From: LVI-A0039 sp033105485
Lineage (GTDB): Bacteria; Bacillota_I; Bacilli_A; UBA3375
Length of the DNA: 64,000 bases
Assembly (NCBI GenBank): GCA_033105485.1
Contig: CP136956.1
Span: 186,001-250,000, forward strand
Direction of reading: 5' to 3'
Both the position numbers and the translations under genes were made by a program. This document shows positions 43,639 to 52,177 of this stretch, piece by piece; within the stretch, counting starts at the first letter, position 1, and each line of letters opens with the position of its first letter. A model generated the notes under the pieces. The model did no database searches and was not told the origin of the DNA. It was given only the letters and a program-made list of their open reading frames with translations.

Positions 43639-45252
43639 TTAAGCTACAGTGATATACTCGTGAGAGATTTGGAAGAATAAGTGTAATGGTACATCGTATC
43701 CTTCTGTAAGAACGTAAGGTGCATTCTTTTGGTAGAATGGAATTAATACTCCATCATCTACTAACATTTGCTCAAGTTCTCCAAACATCTCAAAACGTTT
43801 TTCAACATCTTGTTCAACGTTAGCTTTTGCAAATAACTCATCGTATTCTTTACTAGAGTAGTTTGCTGTATTTTGAGACCCAATTTGACTTGTAGTCCAT
43901 AAAGCTAAGTATGTAGATGGATCTGCGTAGTCTGGACCCCATCCTGTAACTAACATATCAAATCCACCTGCACGACGAGTTTCAACGAATTGTTCAAATG
44001 GTTGGATAGTTAAGTTTACTGTAATACCGTATTCTTGTAAGAAGAATGCTTGTACTACTTCTGCTAATTTATTGTTTCCTGAAGAGTCAGCACTTGCTAA
44101 GAAGTTAATAACTATTTCACTTCTGTCAGAGTATCCCATGTCATCCATGTATGCATCAAAGTACTTGTCTGCTTCTTCTTTGTTGTAAGTTGTTAAAGAG
44201 TCACCGGCATAATCACGGTATTCAACTCCATCGTATGCTGCACCAGTCATGTCACTTGGTACAATGTACTCGATTGGTTGGTTAATTTCACCATAAGCTG
44301 ATTCTACTAATGTTTCTCTATCAAATCCAGCTTCTAATGCTTTTCTTAAGTTTTCGTTACTTGTTGCAGCTGTTTCATCGTGGTTTAATACTGCATAGAA
44401 ACTGTAACCAGTTAATTGATCAGTAATTGTCCCTTGAGCTTTAGCATCTGCATAATCTTCTGTAGAAGTTAATTCTGCGTAATCGATTTCTCCATTTAAG
44501 AATGCGTTGTATCTTGAAGAAGAATCTTCATTTAATCGGTAATCGATTGATGATACTTCAACACTATCAGCGTTAACGTAAGATTGGTTTTTCTCAAGTG
44601 AGATAACGTAGTCTGGATCAAAATCAGTTACATAGTATGCACCGTTGTACCAAGTTGTTTCTGCACTTGTTCCGTATTCGTCACCGAACTGTTCAACTGC
44701 TGCAGTTGGAACTGGTACGAATGAACCGAATGCTAACATACTTTCGAAGTATGGAGCTACGTATCCTAAGTTGATTTCTAATGTGTAATCATCTACTGCT
44801 TTTACACCTAAATCTGTAACTTCTTTTTCTCCTGCTGCGATTGCGCTAGCATTTACGATTGGATCAAAGATGTAAGAGTAAATAGATGCTTCTTTAGGAT
44901 CTACCATTCTTTGGTAAGCTGTTACGTAATCCCCTGCTGTTACGTTTCCTTGTTCAGCTCCTGTGTTGTCTACCCAAACAACATCATCACGTAAACTAAT
45001 AGTATAAGTTAATCCGTCTTCAGATACTTCTACACCTGTAGAACCACCATCAGATAAATTACCTGTCCCATCAATTTTCTTAGCTCCCATAAATACATCT
45101 GCAAATAAACTAAATGTTTGCGAATAAGATGCATCAACTGGGTCTAGAGTTTCAACTGGTGAACTAACTGTGAAAGTAAATGACTCACTTCCTGAGCTAC
45201 AACCTGCTAAAACTAATACGAATGCAAATAATGCGGTAATTAATTTTTTCAT
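43639..45252 (-). CDS. oppA: Oligopeptide-binding lipoprotein OppA
   Basis: 537 residues from ATG 45252 (GGAGATA site; lipobox LVLAGCSSG), not the longer upstream frame. SBP class 5 domain with ETLDPVDASYSQTFSLFADV and TAGDYVTAYQRMVDP. Captures peptides outside the cell for OppBCDF. First gene of the operon and a close paralogue of the riboswitch-controlled protein at 31541. Confidence 0.93.
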   Translation of the reverse strand: MKKLITALFAFVLVLAGCSSGSESFTFTVSSPVETLDPVDASYSQTFSLFADVFMGAKKIDGTGNLSDGGSTGVEVSEDGLTYTISLRDDVVWVDNTGAEQGNVTAGDYVTAYQRMVDPKEASIYSYIFDPIVNASAIAAGEKEVTDLGVKAVDDYTLEINLGYVAPYFESMLAFGSFVPVPTAAVEQFGDEYGTSAETTWYNGAYYVTDFDPDYVISLEKNQSYVNADSVEVSSIDYRLNEDSSSRYNAFLNGEIDYAELTSTEDYADAKAQGTITDQLTGYSFYAVLNHDETAATSNENLRKALEAGFDRETLVESAYGEINQPIEYIVPSDMTGAAYDGVEYRDYAGDSLTTYNKEEADKYFDAYMDDMGYSDRSEIVINFLASADSSGNNKLAEVVQAFFLQEYGITVNLTIQPFEQFVETRRAGGFDMLVTGWGPDYADPSTYLALWTTSQIGSQNTANYSSKEYDELFAKANVEQDVEKRFEMFGELEQMLVDDGVLIPFYQKNAPYVLTEGYDVPLHLFFQISHEYITVA

Positions 45253-45289
45253 GTTATCTCCTTCTGTTTGTTTTATTGCTAAAATTGTA

Positions 45290-45675
45290 GCATAACAAAC
45301 CATCAGTTTGCATCTTTTTGTATAGTTTTTTTTACATTCAGTTAAGAACATCGATAAATAAAGGCTTTTTTCACTTTATTTTAACCAACCACTAGTTTGC
45401 AAAACATACCACAATGATGAGAAAACGTGCCACTTTTAGTGACGTGGGGCTTGCGATGTCAATTATGTAATCATTTTCCTTGGCGTAGAATTCTAAATAA
45501 TATCCTATATACTTATATATTTAGGATAGAAATGGTCATAAGATAACTCTCTAATTAAAATGAGTACTCACTAAAAAACTAGAACAGATCGTTCTAGTTT
45601 TACTTTTGCTTATACTTTCTCTTCCTACTGATGTGAGATTGTAAATAATATTGGGATGAGAAAAAAAGATACAGA
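45290..45675. other. Intergenic region upstream of oppA
   Basis: Holds an oppA promoter (TACAAT with TGC in front, about 45286-45291, weak -35) near its left end and the pfl-operon terminator at 45575-45601. The middle (about 45370-45540) contains less AT-rich sequence with an imperfect hairpin (ACGTCACT / AGTGGCACGT) but no coding frame that I can support. It may be an eroded mobile element. Confidence 0.4.
45575..45601 (-). terminator. Terminator after pflA
   Basis: AAAACTAGAAC-GATCT-GTTCTAGTTTT perfect 11-bp stem followed by TT on the reverse strand. Confidence 0.75.
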
Positions 45676-46437
45676 TTACTCTGCATCTTGATTTTTCTTC
45701 ATTGCTTCTTGTCTAGCTAATAAAATAATTTGTCTCGCACGTTCTGCTTCTTCTTTCTCAGCAGCTCTTACTCCTTTAAGTGGGTAGTCGTAGTTCAAGT
45801 TTTCATATTTCACTAAAGCCATTGTATGGTATGGTAAGACTTCAATACCAATTACATTTTTAAGTTCACCAATAAATAAACCTAATCTGAATAATAATTT
45901 ATCATCCATAGTAATTCCAGGCACTAAAACATGTCTAATCCACATCTCTTGCCCAATACTATCTAAGAATTTTGCAAATGATAATACACGTTCATTACCG
46001 ATTCCTACTAAGTTTTTGTGTCCTTCTGAATCAATATGTTTAATGTCTAACATTACTAAATCAATGTATTTAAATAATTCACGCATTCTTGCATCTTGTC
46101 TTACGTTTTGAGGATTATATACCCCTCCTGATGTATCAATACACATATGAATTCCTCTTGCTTTTGCTTCTTTAGCAAAGTCAATTAAGAAGTCAAGTTG
46201 TAGTAAAGGCTCTCCACCTGTAATTGTAATACCACCTGTGATGAATTCCTTAATTTTCTCATATTCATTAAGAATTTCTTCTACACTCATTTCTTTAGCA
46301 CCGTCTAGTTTCCAAGTATCTGGGTTGTGACAAAATTTACATCTTAAGTTACAACCTTTTAAGAATACAACAAAACGTGTTCCCGGTCCATCAACAGTAC
46401 CAAAAGATTCAAGTGAATGTACGTATGCGTTTTTCAT
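45676..46437 (-). CDS. pflA: Pyruvate formate-lyase activating enzyme
   Basis: 253 residues from ATG 46437 (GGGGAAC site), one base after the alcohol dehydrogenase stop. Radical-SAM enzyme that installs the glycyl radical on PFL. Cluster motif GCNLRCKFCHNPDTW (CxxxCxxC) near residue 27, GGITITGGEPLLQ near 70, and MLDIKHID near 125. No extra ferredoxin domain, as expected for PFL activase. Here its target glycine is on the separate small protein at 47647. Confidence 0.94.
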   Translation of the reverse strand: MKNAYVHSLESFGTVDGPGTRFVVFLKGCNLRCKFCHNPDTWKLDGAKEMSVEEILNEYEKIKEFITGGITITGGEPLLQLDFLIDFAKEAKARGIHMCIDTSGGVYNPQNVRQDARMRELFKYIDLVMLDIKHIDSEGHKNLVGIGNERVLSFAKFLDSIGQEMWIRHVLVPGITMDDKLLFRLGLFIGELKNVIGIEVLPYHTMALVKYENLNYDYPLKGVRAAEKEEAERARQIILLARQEAMKKNQDAE

Positions 46438-46438
46438 A

Positions 46439-47587
46439 TTAGTTCCCCATTTCATAGATTTCTCTAATTGCTTTCTCATCTAATCCGTAGTAGTTACCTA
46501 ATGGGTAACTTACCTTAGACTTTTCAATCATCTCTAATAATTGCTTCTCTTCTATTATAACATTAATATCTGAATATCGCTCTGCAGCATTTAATGATTT
46601 TAACCAACCGCGTAACTCTTCTGTTGCAAGTTTGGCTGCTAAAGTATCATCTTCTTCTTTAATATCAAATACTAAACGTCCAAAGTATGCGATTTTAGCT
46701 GGTTTATAATTAGCCACATATTCCATCCAGTTTGGTGTTAAAATAGCTAATCCAGCTCCATGTGTGGAATTAAAGACACTTGCAAGACCATAGTCTAATC
46801 CGTGACAAGCAAAATCTCCACCCACAATGTTTCGAATATCACAGTTGTAGGCAACATATGATAAATACATGTGACTATCTCTAAGTTCGATATTTTTTAA
46901 ATCATTTAAAAGTTTTGGACCTAAGTCAATTACTTCACGCATATATAAAGCAAGTTGTTTATCAATTGTACTATTGTTTACGTTATTAAAGAATTGTTCT
47001 AAAAGGTGTGAGAAACAATCAACTATTCCATATCTAGTTGTATATTCATTTACGGATAAAGTTAGGTTTGGATCCATAATTGCAACTTTTGGATAAGCAT
47101 GAATATTTTTTATACTTCGCTTTAAGTTTATTTCATCATTTACGATTACAGATACATCATTAGTTTCGCTACCAGTTGCAACATTAGTTACTACTGATAA
47201 TAAGTCGATACTACTATCAATCTTATGACCTTGCGTATAGATATCCCAAATATCTGTGTCTGATTTAGCACCAATTGCAATTGCTTTAGCAGCATCAATT
47301 ACACTTCCACCACCAACAGCGATAATTTGATCTACATTATTTAATTTACACTCTTTAATAGCTTCACGTATAAGACTCAGTTTAGGGTTACTACCGATTC
47401 CACCAAACTCTATATAATCTTTATCTTCTAAACTATTAATTACTTGGTCATATACTCCATTATGTTTAATACTTCCTGACCCATATACAAACATAATTTT
47501 ACTACCATATATATAATCAGCTAATTGTTCAATACTATTTTGACCATATACTGTATGTGGTCTAAAAGGTTGTTCAAAGTTTAACAT
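46439..47587 (-). CDS. Iron-containing alcohol dehydrogenase, butanol-dehydrogenase type
   Basis: 382 residues. NAD(P)-dependent reduction of aldehydes. NAD-binding AVGGGSVIDAAKAIA near residue 90 and TNVATGSETNDVSV; metal-binding region ACHGLDYGLAS then FNSTHGAGLAIL near 260-280. One residue usually His in 'H.LEH' is Tyr (HGLDY), so the metal site differs slightly from BdhA. Placed between the radical-domain gene and pflA, it probably reduces acetaldehyde or a similar product in mixed-acid fermentation. Confidence 0.88.
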   Translation of the reverse strand: MLNFEQPFRPHTVYGQNSIEQLADYIYGSKIMFVYGSGSIKHNGVYDQVINSLEDKDYIEFGGIGSNPKLSLIREAIKECKLNNVDQIIAVGGGSVIDAAKAIAIGAKSDTDIWDIYTQGHKIDSSIDLLSVVTNVATGSETNDVSVIVNDEINLKRSIKNIHAYPKVAIMDPNLTLSVNEYTTRYGIVDCFSHLLEQFFNNVNNSTIDKQLALYMREVIDLGPKLLNDLKNIELRDSHMYLSYVAYNCDIRNIVGGDFACHGLDYGLASVFNSTHGAGLAILTPNWMEYVANYKPAKIAYFGRLVFDIKEEDDTLAAKLATEELRGWLKSLNAAERYSDINVIIEEKQLLEMIEKSKVSYPLGNYYGLDEKAIREIYEMGN

Positions 47588-47606
47588 TATTCTCCTTAAT
47601 CTTAAA

Positions 47607-47636
47607 AAAAGGAAGCCTCGTAAAAGGCTCCCTATA
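47607..47636 (-). terminator. Terminator after the glycyl-radical domain gene
   Basis: GGGAGCCT / AGGCTTCC stem with a following run of seven T (reverse strand), between the small radical-domain gene and the alcohol dehydrogenase. Confidence 0.8.
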
Positions 47637-47646
47637 ATTTATGTAA

Positions 47647-47883
47647 TTACATTGCTTCGTGGAAAGTTCTTGAAATTACATCATTTTGTTGTTCTTCAGT
47701 TAATTTAGTAAAGTTAACTGCGTATCCTGAAACACGGATAGTTAATTGTGGGTACTTTTCTGGGTGTTTTTGAGCATCTAATAAAGTTTCACGATTAAAT
47801 ACGTTAACGTTTAAGTGGTGCCCCCCTTTTTCTACGTAACCATCTAGCATATTTGCTAAGTTTTTTTCTTGTTGAGTTGCCAT
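47647..47883 (-). CDS. Stand-alone glycyl-radical domain of pyruvate formate-lyase (GrcA/YfiD-like)
   Basis: 78 residues from ATG 47883 (AGGAG site). It matches the C-terminal ~70 residues of PFL: LANMLDGYVEKGGHHLNVNV, NRETLLDAQKHPEKYPQLT, IRVSGYAVNFTKL (radical glycine in SGYA) and DVISRTFHEAM. In E. coli the similar GrcA repairs oxygen-cut PFL. Here the large PFL chain at 48027 lacks this domain, so this protein is probably an obligate second subunit. It has its own promoter and is flanked by two terminators, suggesting separate strong expression. Confidence 0.92.
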   Translation of the reverse strand: MATQQEKNLANMLDGYVEKGGHHLNVNVFNRETLLDAQKHPEKYPQLTIRVSGYAVNFTKLTEEQQNDVISRTFHEAM

Positions 47884-47921
47884 ATATATCACTCCTATTT
47901 AATATTATTTATTACATTTTA

Positions 47922-47950
47922 ATTATACAACTTATGCCAGTTTGATTCAA
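47922..47950 (-). promoter_or_regulatory. Promoter of the glycyl-radical domain gene
   Basis: TTGAAT (47945-47950), 17-base spacer, TATAAT (47922-47927) on the reverse strand. Confidence 0.8.
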
Positions 47951-47981
47951 CTAAAACACATAAGTCTATACAAATGCATAA

Positions 47982-48009
47982 AAAAAAGCCTGATCAAATG
48001 ATCAGACTT
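47982..48009 (-). terminator. Terminator after the large PFL chain
   Basis: AAGTCTGATCA-TT-TGATCAGGCTT stem followed by eight T on the reverse strand. Confidence 0.85.
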
Positions 48010-48026
48010 AACTATATGAATAAATA

Positions 48027-50162
48027 TTATTCGTTATCTAACTCAATGTTAGGAATTGCACATGCTTTTCCATCGCAATCATCTTGAGCTAAAGCTCTTA
48101 CTTCGTCTAAGTTTAAACCTAAGTCTTCAGCAGAAACTTCGATAGTCATGTCACCAGCTACTAAAGTATCATCTTTACCTAAAGCACCTGGAACGATACT
48201 GAATGTATTTGAGATACCATCTGCAGCGTGGTTAAATGGTAATTTAGCTACAGAAGCTAATGATGCAGTTGCACCGTTTTTATCTCTACCGTGCATTGGG
48301 TTTGCACCTGGAGCGAATGGTTGACCAGCACGACGTCCATCAGGAGTGTTACCAGTTTTCTTACCGTATACTACGTTAGAAGTGATTGTTAAGATAGACA
48401 TTGTAGGTTCAGAATTTCTGTAAGTTTCGTGTTTACGTACTTTATTCATGAATCTTTCAACTAAATCTTCAGCAATAGCATCTACTCTATCATCGTTGTT
48501 ACCGAAACATGGGAATTCACCTTCTGTTTCATAATCAACAACAACGCCATCTTCATCACGAATTGGTTTAACTTTAGCGTATTTAATAGCAGATAAACTA
48601 TCAGCAGTTACACTTAATCCAGCAATACCAGTTGCGAAGAAACGGTGTACATGATCATCATGTAAAGCCATTTGAGATCTTTCATAAGAGTATTTATCGT
48701 GAGAATAGTGAATCATGTTTAATGCTGTTACATAGTTATCAGCTAACCATTCAAGCATTGTATCGAATCTTTCCATTACTTCATCGTACTCTAAAACATC
48801 ACTTTCGATTTTAGCAAATTTTGGAGATACTTGAATTTTTAATTTTTCATCCATACCACCGTTGATTGCGTAGTTAAGTGCTTTCGCCATGTTACAACGT
48901 GCACCGAAGAATTGCATTTGTTTACCAACTTTCATTGGAGAAACACAACAAGCGATTGCATAGTCATCACCATGAGTTTGTCTCATTAAGTCATCGTTTT
49001 CATATTGAATTGATGAAGTTAAGATTGACATCTTAGCACAGTAATTTTTGAAGTTTTCTGGTAATTGAGTTGACCATAAAACTGTCATGTTAGGTTCTGG
49101 AGCAGGACCTAAGTTAGATAATGTCCATAAGTATCTGAATGAGTTTTTAGTTACTAATGGTCTACCATCTAAAGCAACCCCAGCTAAACTTTCAGTAACC
49201 CAAGTAGGATCTCCTGAGAATAAGTCGTTGTATTCTGGAGTACGAGCGAATTTTACTAAACGTAACTTCATAATGAAGTGGTCAATAATTTCTTGCGCTT
49301 CTTCTTCAGTGATAACACCGTTAGCTAAATCTCTTTCGAAGTAGATATCTAAGAATGTAGAAGTTCTACCTAATGACATTGCAGCACCATTTTGTTCTTT
49401 AACAGCAGCTAAGTACCCGAAGTATAATGCTTGAGTTGCTTCTTTAGCAGTTGTAGCTGGTTTAGAAATGTCACATCCGTATGTTTGTGCCATAGCAGCG
49501 ATTTCTTGTAAAGCTCTTACTTGTTCAGAAATTTCTTCACGTAAACGCATTGTTGATTCAGTTACACCAGTTACGTTTTGGTTTAAGAATTTTTTCTTTT
49601 CTTCGATTAATCTATCGATACCGTATAATGCGACACGACGGTAATCACCGATGATACGTCCACGTCCGTAAGCATCTGGTAAACCAGTAATGATTCCTGT
49701 TTTACGTGCTAAACGAATAGCTGGAGTATACATATCAAATACACCTTGGTTGTGAGTTTTTCTATATTTAGTGAAAATTTCAGTAACCTCAGGATCGATT
49801 TCATATCCGTAAGCTTTTAATGAGTTTTCAGCCATACGAATACCACCATATGGTTGTAATGAACGTTTGAATGGTTCATCAGTTTGTAACCCAACGATTT
49901 GCTCAGTTTCTTTATTTAAGTAACCAGCACCGTGAGAAGTAATTGTAGATACTAAGCTTGTATCCATATCGTATACTCCACCACGTTCTTTTTCTAACTT
50001 ATATAGTTCCATACATTGGTCCCATAAGTTAGTTGTTGCTTCAGTTGGACCAGCTAAGAATTCGTCGTTACCTTCATATAAGCTAAAGTTGCTTAAAATG
50101 AAGTCGTGTACGTCGATGTCTTTTTGCCATTTCGTCCCTTTAAATCCTTCATAATATTCCAT
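48027..50162 (-). CDS. pflB: Pyruvate formate-lyase catalytic chain lacking its glycyl-radical domain
   Basis: 711 residues. Cleaves pyruvate with CoA to acetyl-CoA and formate. It starts like PFL (GFKGTKWQKDIDVHDFI), has the active-site Cys-Cys in YAIACCVSPMKVGKQ (about 405) and continues collinear with full-length PFL to FSIVPGALGKDD. There the normal chain would run into the radical domain. Instead it ends with about 45 unrelated acidic residues (MTIEVSAEDLGLNLDE, CDGKACAIPNIELDNE). The missing domain is encoded at 47647-47883. Single gene with TATAAT about 60 bases upstream and a terminator after it. Confidence 0.93.
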   Translation of the reverse strand: MEYYEGFKGTKWQKDIDVHDFILSNFSLYEGNDEFLAGPTEATTNLWDQCMELYKLEKERGGVYDMDTSLVSTITSHGAGYLNKETEQIVGLQTDEPFKRSLQPYGGIRMAENSLKAYGYEIDPEVTEIFTKYRKTHNQGVFDMYTPAIRLARKTGIITGLPDAYGRGRIIGDYRRVALYGIDRLIEEKKKFLNQNVTGVTESTMRLREEISEQVRALQEIAAMAQTYGCDISKPATTAKEATQALYFGYLAAVKEQNGAAMSLGRTSTFLDIYFERDLANGVITEEEAQEIIDHFIMKLRLVKFARTPEYNDLFSGDPTWVTESLAGVALDGRPLVTKNSFRYLWTLSNLGPAPEPNMTVLWSTQLPENFKNYCAKMSILTSSIQYENDDLMRQTHGDDYAIACCVSPMKVGKQMQFFGARCNMAKALNYAINGGMDEKLKIQVSPKFAKIESDVLEYDEVMERFDTMLEWLADNYVTALNMIHYSHDKYSYERSQMALHDDHVHRFFATGIAGLSVTADSLSAIKYAKVKPIRDEDGVVVDYETEGEFPCFGNNDDRVDAIAEDLVERFMNKVRKHETYRNSEPTMSILTITSNVVYGKKTGNTPDGRRAGQPFAPGANPMHGRDKNGATASLASVAKLPFNHAADGISNTFSIVPGALGKDDTLVAGDMTIEVSAEDLGLNLDEVRALAQDDCDGKACAIPNIELDNE

Positions 50163-50245
50163 AAGATTTTGCTCCTTCTTTATCTATCAAAATTTGTTAC
50201 AAATATATTATACTACTTTGAGGTAAATTTACAATAAATTAAAGT

Positions 50246-50288
50246 AAAAAAAAATAAGAATTTGACTATTTTGCCAAACTCTTATCAC
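50246..50288 (-). terminator. Terminator after the M42 peptidase gene
   Basis: ATAAGAGTTTG / CAAATTCTTAT stem followed by nine or more T on the reverse strand, upstream of the pflB promoter. Confidence 0.8.
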
Positions 50289-50315
50289 ATGTAAACTTTT
50301 ACGTCAAGGTGAAAT

Positions 50316-51374
50316 CTATTTTTTTATTAATTCAAGTGCTTCTTGATCGATGCTATTTACAATTGCTTCTACTAGTCTTACCGCATTATCATAATCATCA
50401 CGATGAATGATTGATGTATGTGAGTGAATATATCTCGTCGCTAAACTGATAACAATAGTTGGGCAACCACTTCCATTTTGACTAATTGCTGCACCATCTT
50501 GACTTCCTCCACCTAAAAATTCTAATTGGAATGGAATGTTATTTTCTTTCGCAATTCGTTTTGCATACTTCATAAATCCGCGGTGTGAAATTAATCCACC
50601 ATCTTTTACAAATAATAATGGTCCGTCTCCAATTTTATTGTTTGCTTCATCTGCAGTAATTCCTGGTGTACAACCTGCAATCCCGGTGTCAATACTAATT
50701 GCAATATCTGGGTTAATTAGACCACTACTAGTTTTAGCTCCACGTAAACCAACTTCTTCTTGAACTGTACCAACAGCATATAATGTATTATCTCCTGTGT
50801 GAGTTCTTAATACTTCACTTACAATAGCACAACCAACACGATTATCCCATGCTTTTCCTAATAAGTATTTTTCGTTGTTTAAAGCCTTAGCTTTAATTGC
50901 CGGCGTAATCATATCTCCAACTTGAACTCCTAAGTCTAATATTTCTTGTTTAGAACTTACTCCTAAATCTAAGAACATCTTGTCAATTTCAACTGGCTTC
51001 TTTCGATCTTCTGGACTTAAAATATGTGGTGGTTTACTACCACTAATAGCCGTTAATTCACGTCCCTCTTCAGTTGTAATTGTATATTCATGAGCTAGCA
51101 TTACATTATAGAACCATCCTCCAACTGTTGAGAAATAAACGAATCCATTATCATCAATACGTTTAACGATGAATCCCACTTCATCCATATGTCCTGCAAT
51201 CATAACTTTTGGTCCACTGTTACCTTTTTTCGCAATGTATGATCCAATTCCATCGTGCATTACTTCATCTGCATAGTCATCATTTAACTCATGCATAATT
51301 TCGCGCATCTGCTCTTCATTCCCCGGTACGGCATTTGCGTCACTTAATCTAAATAGTTCTTCATTTGTAAACAT
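50316..51374 (-). CDS. M42-family glutamyl/leucyl aminopeptidase
   Basis: 352 residues. Cytoplasmic di-metal aminopeptidase (PepA/YsdC/FrvX group) that trims imported peptides. Metal and catalytic motifs: IAGHMDEVGFIV near residue 63, KAWDNRVGCA near 180, TVQEEVGLRGA near 212, SIDTG near 237 and a final His in YIHSHTSI near 322. Own transcript with a terminator. Functionally complementary to the opp transporter. Confidence 0.9.
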   Translation of the reverse strand: MFTNEELFRLSDANAVPGNEEQMREIMHELNDDYADEVMHDGIGSYIAKKGNSGPKVMIAGHMDEVGFIVKRIDDNGFVYFSTVGGWFYNVMLAHEYTITTEEGRELTAISGSKPPHILSPEDRKKPVEIDKMFLDLGVSSKQEILDLGVQVGDMITPAIKAKALNNEKYLLGKAWDNRVGCAIVSEVLRTHTGDNTLYAVGTVQEEVGLRGAKTSSGLINPDIAISIDTGIAGCTPGITADEANNKIGDGPLLFVKDGGLISHRGFMKYAKRIAKENNIPFQLEFLGGGSQDGAAISQNGSGCPTIVISLATRYIHSHTSIIHRDDYDNAVRLVEAIVNSIDQEALELIKK

Positions 51375-51452
51375 AATACTCCTTATATCTATATTATTTA
51401 TTGAAGTTATTGTAACACAACCAACTGGTGGTTTGTAAATATTTGTTTACTT

Positions 51453-52115
51453 TTATAAATACTTACTACCTTCACGAATTGCTAAGTTACTCATCTTAAG
51501 TTCATAATCATCAATGAATTTTGAAACTTCCTTAGGGTTAACTTTTGAATAATCGCGTAGTGCCCATCCAATTGCCTTTTGTATAAAGAATTCATCGTAC
51601 TTTAAGTTATAACGAATTGCTCGTTTCATCACAGTAAAGTCAGTTATATCTTTCATTCCAAGTTGAGCAATGATTGCTAAGCGTCTCATCCATAAATTTT
51701 CATCTTTATAAAACTCTAAAACAAATGGTTTAATATAATCTGGATTATCTCTAAACCACTTCTTAAGAAAGCTCTGGAACCCATCAGTATTTTCCCACCA
51801 TTGATTACTTCTTGTAATTACTGCTAATGCAAGGATATCATTATAATTAAATTGTTTATAATTAGCCTGCATTACCATTTGTGAGGTGTACAAATACTCT
51901 CTATAACCTAAGTTTGACAATTCAAACACGAGTTCGATAACTTTCTGTTTAGGTAATAATTTACTATCTTTTACAAACTCTTTTTCAAGTTTTGCTCTAA
52001 TTGGTTTAGCAATTCCTAAAAATTTAAATTGATTTTTAAGGTATGCTTCTTGTTTTACCGCATTTTCAGCATTTGCATTTGTTTCAAATACTTCGATTAA
52101 TTGTTTTGTTGTCAT
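51453..52115 (-). CDS. AlkD-like DNA alkylation repair protein
   Basis: 220 residues made of HEAT-like helical repeats. Family features: LGIAKPIRAKLEKEF near residue 35, WWENTDGFQSFL near 107, LWMRRLAIIAQLGM near 143, and EFFIQKAIGWALRDYSKVNP near 175 with the Trp and Asp used in DNA binding and base excision. Removes 3- and 7-alkylated purines without base flipping. Single gene. Confidence 0.85.
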   Translation of the reverse strand: MTTKQLIEVFETNANAENAVKQEAYLKNQFKFLGIAKPIRAKLEKEFVKDSKLLPKQKVIELVFELSNLGYREYLYTSQMVMQANYKQFNYNDILALAVITRSNQWWENTDGFQSFLKKWFRDNPDYIKPFVLEFYKDENLWMRRLAIIAQLGMKDITDFTVMKRAIRYNLKYDEFFIQKAIGWALRDYSKVNPKEVSKFIDDYELKMSNLAIREGSKYL

Positions 52116-52140
52116 TTTGCTCCTTACTTAAATTATACTA

Positions 52141-52167
52141 TAAAAAAATAACTACTCATTAGTAGTT
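52141..52167 (-). terminator. Terminator after the M23 gene
   Basis: AACTACT-AATG-AGTAGTT stem followed by ATTTTTTT on the reverse strand. Confidence 0.8.
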
Positions 52168-52177
52168 CACAATTTAA

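Noticed and set aside
43639..45351. Longer oppA start at 45351
   Set aside because: The extra 33 residues precede a complete lipoprotein signal and contain the promoter region; ATG 45252 has a good ribosome site.
45370..45540. Possible transposase remnant between oppA and pflA
   Set aside because: No frame gives a recognisable transposase motif and no terminal inverted repeats were found.
47647..47883. Simple GrcA spare-part interpretation of the small radical protein
   Set aside because: The only PFL catalytic chain visible in this window lacks its own radical domain, so the small protein must supply it rather than merely repair it, unless another pflB exists elsewhere.
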